Positions 5,797-13,921 of a stretch of DNA of 15,045 bases are shown here, piece after piece. The stretch's first letter is position 1, and each line of letters starts with the position of its first letter. Origin of the DNA: a bacterium (GTDB lineage: Bacteria > UBA9089 > JASEIO01); NCBI GenBank assembly GCA_030017475.1, contig JASEIO010000037.1, positions 1 to 15,045 of the forward strand, written 5' to 3'. A program made the translations under genes and the position numbers. The notes under the pieces are model-generated. The model saw only the letters and a program-made list of their open reading frames with translations, was not told the origin of the DNA and searched no databases.

Positions 5797-6894
5797 TTAC
5801 CTCACTCTTTCGTCAAGCAAGTGGCCTAAGTGGGTGTTTGACATAGGACTCCAGCCAAATACTCTTTCCCATACTTCCCGGGTTTCCATACACAAATAGA
5901 CAAAGATCCCGGGGTTGTAACTTCTAATAAATTTGAGTAATTTCCGATACATCTCTACTCTAATTGGTTTGAAATATCGTAACTTAGAATCAAGTCCAGG
6001 GAATAACTCTTCGTATATCAATTTGCAATGAGGGAATCTCTCTTTGATAATCGGCTTTAAGTTCGGCATAAAACGCAAGGCACCTAAGCTTATCCAAACT
6101 ATCCTTCCTGGGTCAATCCTTTCGGAAAGGGCTTTGACAGTTTCATAGTATCCTTCCTCCCACCCGTGATAGTAAATCAGTGGATCAAAGTGAAAACCTA
6201 ACCTATAACCCAATTCTTGACAAATCCTTGCTGCCTCTATTCTATCTTTGAGGGTAGAGGTATTTGGCTCCTCATTTTGAATTATTCTTTGAGGATTTAG
6301 GGAGAAAGAGACAACTGTCCTTTCTTTGTGATCCAATCTGTATAGGTTTGAGATAGAATCGGTCTTTGTCTTTAGTTCTAAGATTGTGTTATTCCACTTT
6401 GCAAAGAATGGAACTAAAATCTTACTAAAATTGGTTATACCATCAAGTGCTAGGCTATCAGTCAACTCTCCTGTTCCGATGCGATAGAACTTACCATTTT
6501 TCCTTGAGAATACCTCTTCTAATCCCTTGAGAAACTTTTCTATATTTGCAAAGACCACAAGGAGTGGATTATTTAGTAGATAGCTCTGGAGGACGCAATA
6601 TGTACAATCAAGGTAGCAATTTGTGGCTATATTTAGCACATAATAATTGCAGCAAATGTGATACTTAGTACCTGGGCACTTCTTAAGAACCTTTCCTTTA
6701 TATTTGGTGACAAAGATCCTTCTTTTACCTTTGGAAATTGCATCCTTAGCTAAAGCGGCTTTCTTAATTAATATCTTTGGGTTTTCAACATATTCAATAG
6801 GAACGGATGAGAATTTGCATAATATATTGGCTGTGATTGATTCGTCTTTTACAGATCTTTCAACATAAATTCTCTCTGGACAGAAGTTTAACAT
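5797..6894 (-). CDS. Spore photoproduct lyase-like (SplB family) radical SAM protein
   Basis: This is a 365-residue radical SAM enzyme. Cys93, Cys97 and Cys100 (NCYLDCTYC) form the CX3CX2C motif of the SPL family, which binds a 4Fe-4S cluster and cleaves S-adenosylmethionine. Family hallmarks follow: YRIGTGELTDSLALD (137-151), FSLNPQRI, and a C-terminal FGWSPMSNTHLGHLLDE typical of the broader SPL-like clade. In true spore photoproduct lyase the hydrogen-donor Cys (Cys141 in Bacillus subtilis) lies in a segment aligning with residues 137-151; no cysteine is there, and none occurs between 101 and about 225. The substrate may therefore differ. The ATG is five bases after the stop of the ParB-like gene, so translation is probably coupled. 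Thymine-dimer repair would be speculative. Confidence 0.85.
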   Translation of the reverse strand: MLNFCPERIYVERSVKDESITANILCKFSSVPIEYVENPKILIKKAALAKDAISKGKRRIFVTKYKGKVLKKCPGTKYHICCNYYVLNIATNCYLDCTYCVLQSYLLNNPLLVVFANIEKFLKGLEEVFSRKNGKFYRIGTGELTDSLALDGITNFSKILVPFFAKWNNTILELKTKTDSISNLYRLDHKERTVVSFSLNPQRIIQNEEPNTSTLKDRIEAARICQELGYRLGFHFDPLIYYHGWEEGYYETVKALSERIDPGRIVWISLGALRFMPNLKPIIKERFPHCKLIYEELFPGLDSKLRYFKPIRVEMYRKLLKFIRSYNPGIFVYLCMETREVWERVFGWSPMSNTHLGHLLDERVR

Positions 6895-6898
6895 AATT

Positions 6899-7864
6899 TC
6901 AAATATCTAACCCACTGAGAGAATTTAAAAGCGAAGCTAGCTCTTTACTCTCACTGACCTCTTTTAAGTTCGATAGGATCTTCTTCAGTTCAAAAGTATC
7001 TTTGAAACTAAATTCAACCCGGATCCCTTCTCCCTCAAAATTAGCTGGAGGAAGAAGATGTATCCGAGGAAGCAATCCCAATTTCATCTTTCTATTCTGG
7101 AAATTAGATTCAGCCTGGGATAATAGAGGGTACCTCCTCTTTCTTAAGTGAGTCCTCAATTTCTCTGTCTTTTCTCTTGGAGTTAAAACCTTCGAGTTAA
7201 GCAATTCTTTGATCTCTACACCCTTTGTTATTTTAAAAATGGGGATTTCTTCTCTCTTTGCTATCTCTTCTAAGTAAGTTATAAACTCAAGTTGTAAATT
7301 ACTACTCAGGGCGAGCTTAGAAACCAATTGAAATATTTCGCTTCTATCCCGCAAAGAAAATTCTAATAATTTATTAGCGATTGAAATGGACGTTTTTCCA
7401 TTAACTATAGATTTTTTAATACAATCATCAAGCTTTACTATCTTTCTATATTTATCAAAAACCTTCCTGTGGGAGGGGAGATCAATCAGGGGAAGATACC
7501 TCTCTATTATCTCCTCCTCTTTCACCCCAAAATCAAGTAGTTTATTTATAACAAGGGATTTCTCAACCTCATTAAACTTACGGGTACAAACATTTTCATA
7601 GAGATTCAAAAAGAATGCATCTATGTCTTCTCCATAAAATATATAGACACAAACTTCTTTCTTCTTTAACCTCTTTAAGGCAGAAACTCTCTTATAACCA
7701 CTTATAATCTGAAAACTCTCTTTATCCTCCCTTAAAATAGGTGGATTGATGCATCCAATCATCTTGATAGAACTAATCAATCTGCTGAGGTCTTCTCCAA
7801 AAGTAACCACAAAACGCTTATCAAGAAGATCTATCCTATCAATTGAAATCTTCTTAAGTATCAT
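6899..7864 (-). CDS. ParB-like N-terminal domain protein
   Basis: The protein has 321 residues from ATG 7864. Residues 1-75 match the ParB/sulfiredoxin-type fold: MILKKISIDRIDL, IKMIGCINPPILRED (33-47) and SGYKRVSALKRL (55-66), the place of the GERRxRA box of ParB CTPases but with diverged residues. A helical, basic region (100-200) follows, as in the ParB DNA-binding domain, then an unassigned C terminus. There is no ParA partner, so chromosome partition is unlikely; it may guide the SPL-like enzyme or regulate the cluster. Start: ATG 7864 lies one base after the glycosyltransferase stop and fits the family N terminus. ATG 7909 has a better ribosome site (GAGGG) and ATG 7960 is also in frame, but both overlap the upstream gene. 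Confidence 0.75.
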   Translation of the reverse strand: MILKKISIDRIDLLDKRFVVTFGEDLSRLISSIKMIGCINPPILREDKESFQIISGYKRVSALKRLKKKEVCVYIFYGEDIDAFFLNLYENVCTRKFNEVEKSLVINKLLDFGVKEEEIIERYLPLIDLPSHRKVFDKYRKIVKLDDCIKKSIVNGKTSISIANKLLEFSLRDRSEIFQLVSKLALSSNLQLEFITYLEEIAKREEIPIFKITKGVEIKELLNSKVLTPREKTEKLRTHLRKRRYPLLSQAESNFQNRKMKLGLLPRIHLLPPANFEGEGIRVEFSFKDTFELKKILSNLKEVSESKELASLLNSLSGLDI

Positions 7865-7865
7865 C

Positions 7866-8687
7866 CTACTCGTATCTTTGAGGTATTTGCTCGTATCTTT
7901 TTGCCTCATCGATCTTCCCTCTTTTAAGACACCCTTTAGCCAAAATTTGACATTTTTCACGCATGTGCTTTAAGACCAACCTTTTTTCTTCTTTAGTTAA
8001 GTTACAATTATCCATAATCTTCTCTAATGCCTTAACCCTGAATCTGTCCATTCCCCAGAACTTCTTGCTCAGTTGATCAGGATGTCCACCACGTTTAATT
8101 ATAAGTTGCTTCTCAATTAGAAAGATTGGATATCTCTTAGCCAATCGAATCCCAAAGTCATAGTCCTCACAAGCAGGTAGACTCTCATCAAATACACCAA
8201 TCTGTCTGAAGACCTCTCTTTTTATCATTACTGAAGATGGACTGATGAGGCAAAGAGGTAAGACATGCTCAAATATCCAGCCAGAATACTTTTTATGTCG
8301 TTCGCGCCTGTTAACTCTTATCCCTCTTCTTATCCAAATCTCTTCAGTATAGGTAACCTTAGCTCGAGGATTATTTTCCATAAAATCAACTTGAATCCCT
8401 AACTTATCTTTCATCCACAAATCGTCTGAGTCCAAAAAAGCTATGTACTCTCCCCGGGATTTACTTATGCCTAAGTTTCTAGCCGCACTTACGCCTTTGT
8501 TAGGTTGAAAAAGATACTTTACTTTATCCAGGAAAGGTTTGAGGGTCTCTCTTGTCTCGTCAGTTGAACCATCATCGACTATAATTAGCTCGAAATCAGA
8601 ATAGGTTTGAGAGAGGACTGAGCGAACAGCTTCTACTATATATTTGGCTCGGTTAAAAGTAGGAATGATGACACTTATCTTACACAT
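7866..8687 (-). CDS. Family 2 glycosyltransferase
   Basis: This 273-residue cytoplasmic enzyme of the GT-A fold probably transfers a sugar from a nucleotide donor to a surface glycan or other acceptor. It shows ISVIIPTFNRAKYIVEAV (4-21), the donor-binding VDDGSTDET (37-45), NKGVSAARNLGI (63-74), the metal-binding DSDD (86-89), and the acidic ACEDYDFGIRLAKR (172-185). No membrane segments are seen, and the C-terminal 60 residues are charged and helical. It is the first gene of the minus-strand cluster with the ParB-like and SPL-like genes; a 142-base gap precedes it, with only weak promoter-like sequence. A direct repeat of 11 bases (7869-7879 and 7890-7900) duplicates seven residues at the C terminus (RYEQIPQRYE). 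Acceptor and sugar cannot be told. Confidence 0.85.
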   Translation of the reverse strand: MCKISVIIPTFNRAKYIVEAVRSVLSQTYSDFELIIVDDGSTDETRETLKPFLDKVKYLFQPNKGVSAARNLGISKSRGEYIAFLDSDDLWMKDKLGIQVDFMENNPRAKVTYTEEIWIRRGIRVNRRERHKKYSGWIFEHVLPLCLISPSSVMIKREVFRQIGVFDESLPACEDYDFGIRLAKRYPIFLIEKQLIIKRGGHPDQLSKKFWGMDRFRVKALEKIMDNCNLTKEEKRLVLKHMREKCQILAKGCLKRGKIDEAKRYEQIPQRYE

Positions 8688-8829
8688 CCTTTATTCTTCA
8701 GCTTAAAGTAAGAGGTTTTCAAAGGAATGTTTCCAAGGTATTACAATAAGAAGAAAAAGTTTTTTCATCAAAGGGTACAAATCGTAATTTATGCCTCGAG
8801 ATTTTCTTCTTTCCTCAACTCTTCCTTTA

Positions 8830-9900
8830 TTAGATTATGCCTTGCAGTCTCTTTATAGCATCGATCTTTTCACGATTTCCAATCTTTGAAGATGATATAG
8901 CGGTTCTCAAGATTTCAATTGATTGATCATAACCCTCTCTATTCACTGGGTATGGATGCCCATCTTTCCCACCATGGGCAAAACTGAATCTTACAGGGTC
9001 TCTGAAACTCGGGCTAGCTCCATAAATTATCTCTGAGATCAAACTAATAGCCCGGATTGTCTTTGGACCAACGCCTGGTATTCCTAAAAGTTCCTCAAAA
9101 TTATTTGGTTGTTCTTCATATGTCTTCAAGAAAATTTTATTTAATCTATCTGGATGTAAATCCCTGATCAATACCTGATGATATGAAGGCAATTCTAAAT
9201 TCTTTAATTTTTTCAATTCTATCAACAACTTGTCAGGTTTTTCTTTAGAAAGGTGAGTACTTATAGATCTTGCTTCAAAGGCTTCATCTGCTACCATATT
9301 TAGGACTCTTTCCTCAATACTGTCCGAACAGATACCAAAGTGAGGCTCGCAAACAAAATCTTTTAATTCAGAACTCAACCAGTGATACCTTCTGGCATAA
9401 CGGTTTCTCTCATTCATTCCTTGTTGGATCACACCCCAAGAACCAGATTTGGTGAAGATAAATGTATGATGATAGAGTTGGTAACCGTCTTGTAAGGCAG
9501 CAGAATCGACTTTAGCACTCATTTTACTAGCATAGATGAGATGTTGTGGATCAAAGGATGCGATATCTGCAAATTTTTCAATTTCATTTGGTGTACACCT
9601 TGAAACCTTACCCTTACCACCCGCTACAAATAATCCTAAATCTCTTTCTAATCCTTTTATTCCTTCCTTTAATGCCCCACAGACTGTGGTAGTAAGACCT
9701 GATGAATGCCAATCGAATCCCAAGACACAACCAAAGGCTTGAAACCAGAAGGGATCAGAAAGCCTCTTTAACATCTCCTCATTTGAAAACTCACTCACGA
9801 TGAATATGGTAATCTCCCTGGCTAACCTCTGCATCCTTTGAAAGAGCCATAGAGGAGTTTTCCCATAATGTAAAGGCAGATTAGCTACTCCTGTTTTCAC
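8830..9900 (-). CDS. DUF763 domain protein with helix-hairpin-helix motif
   Basis: This 356-residue protein matches the DUF763 family, found in archaea and many anaerobic or thermophilic bacteria. Characteristic segments are the N-terminal KTGVANLPLHYGKTPLWLF (2-20), GFDWHSSGLTTTVCGALKEG (61-80), the YHHTFIFTKSGSWGVIQQG stretch (143-161) and FSFAHGGKDGHPYPV near 306-319. Residues 271-289 (LLGIPGVGPKTIRAISLIS) form a helix-hairpin-helix that usually binds DNA backbone, and His, Asp and Cys residues are conserved-looking. The biochemical role is unknown; DNA binding or repair is a reasonable inference. Start: GTG 9900, four bases after GAGGTGA. It lies 69 bases downstream of phoU on the same strand and may be read through from the pst operon, though a small hairpin sits between them. 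Confidence 0.85.
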   Translation of the reverse strand: MKTGVANLPLHYGKTPLWLFQRMQRLAREITIFIVSEFSNEEMLKRLSDPFWFQAFGCVLGFDWHSSGLTTTVCGALKEGIKGLERDLGLFVAGGKGKVSRCTPNEIEKFADIASFDPQHLIYASKMSAKVDSAALQDGYQLYHHTFIFTKSGSWGVIQQGMNERNRYARRYHWLSSELKDFVCEPHFGICSDSIEERVLNMVADEAFEARSISTHLSKEKPDKLLIELKKLKNLELPSYHQVLIRDLHPDRLNKIFLKTYEEQPNNFEELLGIPGVGPKTIRAISLISEIIYGASPSFRDPVRFSFAHGGKDGHPYPVNREGYDQSIEILRTAISSSKIGNREKIDAIKRLQGII

Positions 9901-9921
9901 AGCTCACCTCGGGCCTGGAAG

Positions 9922-9942
9922 CACCACGATATAGAGGTGGTG
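9922..9942 (-). other. Small hairpin between phoU and the DUF763 gene
   Basis: CACCAC (9922-9927) and GTGGTG (9937-9942) can pair with a nine-base loop. There is no T tract, so it is not a clear terminator. It could tune read-through or mRNA stability between the two genes, or be chance. Confidence 0.3.
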
Positions 9943-9969
9943 AATAAGGTCGGCAAATTCGTAATCTAT

Positions 9970-10635
9970 CTACTTCTTTCTCTCAATATGGTGTCTTATA
10001 TCCTTTCCTAAAACCATATATATGACATCTTCACATATATTAGTGGCGTGATCTGCAATTCGCTCAATATTTCGAGAAATAAGGACTAAACAAAGTGCTT
10101 GCCGAGTAGTAGTTGGGTCTGACACCACATAGGTTAAAAGCTCACGAAATATTTGGTCCCTTAATCCATCTACCTCATCATCTCGCTTGAGTACTGAGCG
10201 AGCCAATTCTGCATCCTTTTTGACAAATGCCTCAAGACTATCTCTAACCATCTGTTTTGCTATTTCTGCCATTCGAGGAGTATCAATCAAGGGTTTTACC
10301 TCTGGATAGCTTAAGTATATCTCGGTATTTTCTGAGATATTGACAGATTGATCTCCTATTCGTTCTAACTCACTATTTATCTTCATTGCTCCGGTGATAA
10401 ATCTTAAGTCTTTAGCTGTTGGTTGTCGTAAAGCAATCAGCTTTATGCACAATTCATCTACATCAATATGGAGCATATTTATCTCATCCTCATACTTAAA
10501 TACCTCTTGTGCTAATCTCTTATTCCTTTTGATTAATGCATGAATAGCCAAATCTATCATCTTCTCTACTATCCCACTCATATGAAGTAATCTTTCCTTT
10601 AATCTCTTTAACTCCTCATCAAATAATCTTCCCAT
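9970..10635 (-). CDS. phoU: Phosphate transport regulator PhoU
   Basis: PhoU is a cytoplasmic metal-binding helical-bundle protein that restrains the Pst transporter and phosphate signalling when phosphate is plentiful. The 221-residue sequence has two homologous three-helix halves, each with the hallmark E-R-I-x-D metal motif: ERIGDQSVNISE (91-102) and ERIADHATNICED (191-203). The start ATG at 10635 follows GAAAGGAAA closely, 36 bases after the stop of the second pstB. It is the last gene of the canonical pst order. No PhoR or PhoB kinase-regulator pair is in the window. Confidence 0.95.
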   Translation of the reverse strand: MGRLFDEELKRLKERLLHMSGIVEKMIDLAIHALIKRNKRLAQEVFKYEDEINMLHIDVDELCIKLIALRQPTAKDLRFITGAMKINSELERIGDQSVNISENTEIYLSYPEVKPLIDTPRMAEIAKQMVRDSLEAFVKKDAELARSVLKRDDEVDGLRDQIFRELLTYVVSDPTTTRQALCLVLISRNIERIADHATNICEDVIYMVLGKDIRHHIERKK

Positions 10636-10671
10636 TTTCCTTTCTCTTCTTTGTGATTGGTGACTACCAAT

Positions 10672-11427
10672 TCACCCGAATCTCCCAGTGATATAGTCTT
10701 CGGTTCTTTTATCTTTAGGACTGGTAAATATCTTGGATGTTTGGTTAAACTCAACAAGCTCCCCTAATAACATATAACCAGAATAATCTGATACACGTGC
10801 TGCTTGCTGCATATTATGTGTGACAATAACAATAGTATAATTCTCTTTTAATGAAACCAACAACTCCTCAATCCGTAAAGTAGTAATTGGGTCAAGTGCA
10901 GAGCAAGGTTCATCCAGTAAGATAATTTCTGAGCCTATTGCAAGTACCCGTGCAATGCAAAGTCGTTGTTGATAATCCAAAGATAGGCTTAATGCAGATC
11001 TTTTCAACTTATCCTTTAAATCATCCCAGAGCCATGTTGCAATTAGGCTCTCCTCTACTATTTTGTCTAATTCAGCCTTCTTTTTAGTTCCATGGACCAC
11101 CGGTCCATAAGCTACATTATCATAGACTGATAATGGGAAACAATTTGGACGCTGAAAGACCATACCAACCTTTTTCCGTAGTTCAATTATATCGATTTGA
11201 GCATCATAGATATCTTTCCCATCAATTAAAACCTTGCCTTCTAACCTGGTTCCATCAATCAATTCATTTGTTCGATTAATAGTCCGTAATAAAGTCGATT
11301 TACCACATCCTGAAGGTCCAATTAAGGCAGTAATTGCATTTCCCACAATATTCATATTTACATCCTTTAATGCCATAAAATTACCATAATAAAATGTTAA
11401 ATTATTCAATTCAATCTTAGATGCCAT
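10672..11427 (-). CDS. pstB: Phosphate ABC transporter ATP-binding protein PstB, second copy, degenerate signature
   Basis: This is one of two tandem ATPase subunits driving phosphate import through PstCA. From ATG 11427 it has 251 residues. The Walker A GPSGCGKS (37-44), Q-loop Gln92, Walker B LLDE (Asp172, Glu173) and switch His204 (VTHN) are all canonical. The ABC signature is not: where PstB has LSGGQ this protein has LSLDY (148-152), followed by QQRL. Three neighbouring codons differ, so a sequencing error is unlikely. A TTG at 11436 would add three residues and overlap the upstream gene; the ATG leaves one base after its stop and aligns without gaps to the other PstB. It most probably works as a heterodimer with that copy. 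Confidence 0.93.
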   Translation of the reverse strand: MASKIELNNLTFYYGNFMALKDVNMNIVGNAITALIGPSGCGKSTLLRTINRTNELIDGTRLEGKVLIDGKDIYDAQIDIIELRKKVGMVFQRPNCFPLSVYDNVAYGPVVHGTKKKAELDKIVEESLIATWLWDDLKDKLKRSALSLSLDYQQRLCIARVLAIGSEIILLDEPCSALDPITTLRIEELLVSLKENYTIVIVTHNMQQAARVSDYSGYMLLGELVEFNQTSKIFTSPKDKRTEDYITGRFG

Positions 11428-11428
11428 A

Positions 11429-12184
11429 TTAACCAAATCTTCCTGAGATATAGTCTTCAGTTCTTTTATCTTTAGGCACAGTAAAGATCTGCTCTACTTG
11501 ACCATACTCTACCAATTCCCCCATTAAAAAGAATGCAACCCTATCTGCTACCCTGGCTGCTTGTTTTGTATTATTAGTAACAAGTACAATGGTATATTCT
11601 TTCTTTAATTCATGAAGTGCCTCCTCTATCTTGGCAGTAGAAATCGGGTCAAGTCCAGAGCAGGGTTCATCTAATAGGATAACTTCAGGCTCTAAAGCCA
11701 ATGTTCTTGCAATACAAAGTCGCTGTTGTTGTCCACCAGAGAGTTTAAGAGCAGATTCATTGAGTCTATCCTTTACTTCATCCCATAAAAATGCTGCCCT
11801 CAAGCTCTTCTCCACCAATTCTGTAAGTTCAGCCTTAGATGTAATACCGTATAATTTAGGTCCGTACGCTATATTTTCAAATATAGTTCTTGGAAGTGGT
11901 ACTGGGAGCGCAAATACCATTCCTACCTTTCGCCGAAGCCATGGAAGTGAAATATCCTCTTTGTAGATATCTTTACCATCCAGATACACTTCACCTTTTA
12001 GCTTTGCATAAGGGATTAACTCATTTAATCTATTTAAGGTTCGTAAAAAAGTAGTCTTACCCGAATTTGCAGGACCAATGATCGATAAGATCTCCTTAGT
12101 TTTAATCCTTAGATTGATAGACTTTAAAGCCTGAAGTGTATCAAAAAAAAGGTCAAGATTTTTAACTATGATTTTATCCCCCAA
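11429..12184 (-). CDS. pstB: Phosphate ABC transporter ATP-binding protein PstB, first copy, altered Q- and H-loops
   Basis: The second ATPase subunit has 251 residues from TTG 12184, the start that best suits the GAGGAG site eight bases upstream; TTG 12190 would be only two bases away. The ABC signature LSGGQQQR (148-155) and Walker B LLDE (Asp172, Glu173) are canonical. Other positions are not: Walker A is GPANSGKT (37-44) instead of GPSGCGKS, the Q-loop position is Ala92 (MVFALP for MVFQxP), and the switch histidine is Asn204 (VTNN for VTHN). These losses complement those in the other PstB. It lies between pstA and the second pstB, 18 bases after pstA, and the context leaves little doubt about its substrate. 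Asymmetric heterodimerisation is inferred. Confidence 0.93.
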   Translation of the reverse strand: MGDKIIVKNLDLFFDTLQALKSINLRIKTKEILSIIGPANSGKTTFLRTLNRLNELIPYAKLKGEVYLDGKDIYKEDISLPWLRRKVGMVFALPVPLPRTIFENIAYGPKLYGITSKAELTELVEKSLRAAFLWDEVKDRLNESALKLSGGQQQRLCIARTLALEPEVILLDEPCSGLDPISTAKIEEALHELKKEYTIVLVTNNTKQAARVADRVAFFLMGELVEYGQVEQIFTVPKDKRTEDYISGRFG

Positions 12185-12202
12185 TGTCAACTCTCCTCAA
12201 TT

Positions 12203-13039
12203 TTAAGAAAATTTAGCCATAAACCGATGCATAAGCCAGTAGGAAACTAAATTAATAAATAAAATAGCAATTATAAGGATAGCGGCAGTGCCGTATGCGT
12301 TTTCCATCGATATACCTTCGCGTGCTAAGATATAGAAATGTACTGCCATAGTTCTACAGGAATCAAATAAAGAGGCTGGAACTCGCAAGGATGAACCAGC
12401 AGTAAATATCACGGCTGCGGTCTCTCCTACACTTCTACCTATCCCTAATATTACCCCAGTGACTATGCCTGGTAATGCACTAGGAAGCACAACCCTTGTA
12501 ATGGTTTGCCATTTAGTTCCTCCAAGCGAAAGACTTACCTCACGATATGAATAAGGTATAGCTCTAATTGCCTCCTCAGAAGTACGGATGATGGTAGGTA
12601 GAATCATAAAGGCCAATGTAAGTCCTCCAGAAAGAATCGACCAGCCAAATCCAAGATAAATAACAAAGAGTACAAATCCAAACAGACCAAATATGATAGA
12701 AGGGACTCCTGCTAAACACTCGGTGCCAAATCTAATTATTCTTGTCAATCTCCCTTCTCTTTTATACTCGGTTAGATAGATTGCAGTCCCTACACCAAGA
12801 GGGGTAGCTATTATGATTGCTATTAATGGAAGAAGTATTGTTCCAATGATGCATGGGAATATTCCACCTGCTCGACCAAGTTCTTTAGGTGAAGTGAGGA
12901 GAAATTCTAAATCTATTACTGAAAGTCCATTCTTTAGGATATAGAAGATAATGAATAATAGAATCAATACAGTAAAGGCTGTACTTATAAATAATATCTT
13001 CTTTACAATCTGTTCAGTAAAGGCAGGCTTGATCTTCAC
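12203..13039 (-). CDS. pstA: Phosphate ABC transporter permease PstA
   Basis: This 278-residue inner-membrane permease has about six hydrophobic segments, beginning with residues 14-35. The cytoplasmic coupling loop YREVSLSLGGTKWQTITRVV (165-184), followed by LPSALPGIVTGVILGIGRSV and GETAAVIFTAG, is the EAA-type loop that contacts PstB. CLAGVPSIIFGLFGFV (108-123) is also typical of phosphate permeases. The GTG start at 13039 is one base after the pstC stop (TAG-G-GTG), so translation is probably coupled. With PstC it forms the phosphate channel. Assignment as PstA rather than PstC rests on order and overall sequence. Confidence 0.93.
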   Translation of the reverse strand: MKIKPAFTEQIVKKILFISTAFTVLILLFIIFYILKNGLSVIDLEFLLTSPKELGRAGGIFPCIIGTILLPLIAIIIATPLGVGTAIYLTEYKREGRLTRIIRFGTECLAGVPSIIFGLFGFVLFVIYLGFGWSILSGGLTLAFMILPTIIRTSEEAIRAIPYSYREVSLSLGGTKWQTITRVVLPSALPGIVTGVILGIGRSVGETAAVIFTAGSSLRVPASLFDSCRTMAVHFYILAREGISMENAYGTAAILIIAILFINLVSYWLMHRFMAKFS

Positions 13040-13040
13040 C

Positions 13041-13895
13041 CTACTTGGTTATTACCTTACGCTTTGCAATAAGATTTGCAATTATGTTTAATAGCATAAT
13101 TACTATAAATAATACAATACCTGTAGCAAATAACGCCTGACGATGTTCTCCAGTAGCAAAATTCATCTCTAATGCTATATTTGTAGTAAGAGTCCTTACA
13201 GGGTCGAGTATAGAATCAGGGATTATAACCGCATTTCCTGCTATCATAATCACTGCCATAGTTTCTCCTACTGCCCTTCCTACACCAAGGATAATCCCTG
13301 CAATGATCCCAGAGCGTGCAGCGGGTAGTACTACCATCTTTACAGTCTGCCATCGAGTAGCCCCTAATGCCAATGATCCCTCTCGATATGAATAAGGTAC
13401 TGCTTGAAGTGAATCGATCGATATGCTTGTAATGGTAGGAAGAATCATTATCCCAAGAATGATTGAGGCAGCTAATATGCAAGGGCCAGGGCCACCTAAA
13501 TAATTACGAATCAATGGAAATAGTATCACCATACCCATAAATCCATAAACAACAGATGGTATCCCAGCTAATAATTCAATTGTGGGTTTGAGAATTTTAC
13601 CTATTTTAGGGGTGGAAAATTCAGCCAAGTATATAGCGCATGCAAGACTTAATGGAAGGCTAAACAGAAGAGCACCAGCGGTTATCCATATCGAGCCCAT
13701 AATCATAGGAAATATCCCAAACTGCTCTTCTATGGGTGACCAATTGACGCCACAAATAAAATCCTTTATTCCTACTTTTAAGATAACAGGTAGGCCTTCT
13801 TTTAAGATAAATACCCCTATTAGAATAAGAATAGCAATTGTAGAAAAGGCAGTAATTAATAATCCAGATTGGATAAGTCGTTCATTATATTTCAT
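13041..13895 (-). CDS. pstC: Phosphate ABC transporter permease PstC
   Basis: This 284-residue membrane protein has about six hydrophobic segments. Its features are the N-terminal helix at 11-31, ELLAGIPSVVYGFMGMVILF (107-126), the coupling loop YREGSLALGATRWQTVKMVV (170-189), and GRAVGETMAVIMIAGN (206-221), whose Arg and Glu are conserved in phosphate permeases. ATG 13895 starts it; the nearest purine-rich site, GAGGGA, is rather far upstream. It lies 26 bases after pstS and one base before pstA. Partner of PstA in the phosphate-specific channel. Confidence 0.93.
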   Translation of the reverse strand: MKYNERLIQSGLLITAFSTIAILILIGVFILKEGLPVILKVGIKDFICGVNWSPIEEQFGIFPMIMGSIWITAGALLFSLPLSLACAIYLAEFSTPKIGKILKPTIELLAGIPSVVYGFMGMVILFPLIRNYLGGPGPCILAASIILGIMILPTITSISIDSLQAVPYSYREGSLALGATRWQTVKMVVLPAARSGIIAGIILGVGRAVGETMAVIMIAGNAVIIPDSILDPVRTLTTNIALEMNFATGEHRQALFATGIVLFIVIMLLNIIANLIAKRKVITK

Positions 13896-13921
13896 ATATT
13901 ATTTCTATATCTGTATCCCTC

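Noticed and set aside
5599-5829. Plus-strand frame of 76 codons between the relics and the SPL-like gene
   Set aside because: The opposite strand reads as a recognisable CPNC/coiled-coil gene relic and then the end of the SPL-like gene; the plus-strand protein looks random.
11631-11966. Plus-strand frame of 111 codons opposite the first pstB
   Set aside because: It is antisense to the conserved ATPase core and has no ribosome site or homology that I recognise.
13216-13482. Minus-strand frame within pstC in another register
   Set aside because: It lies wholly within a well conserved permease and encodes no recognisable protein.
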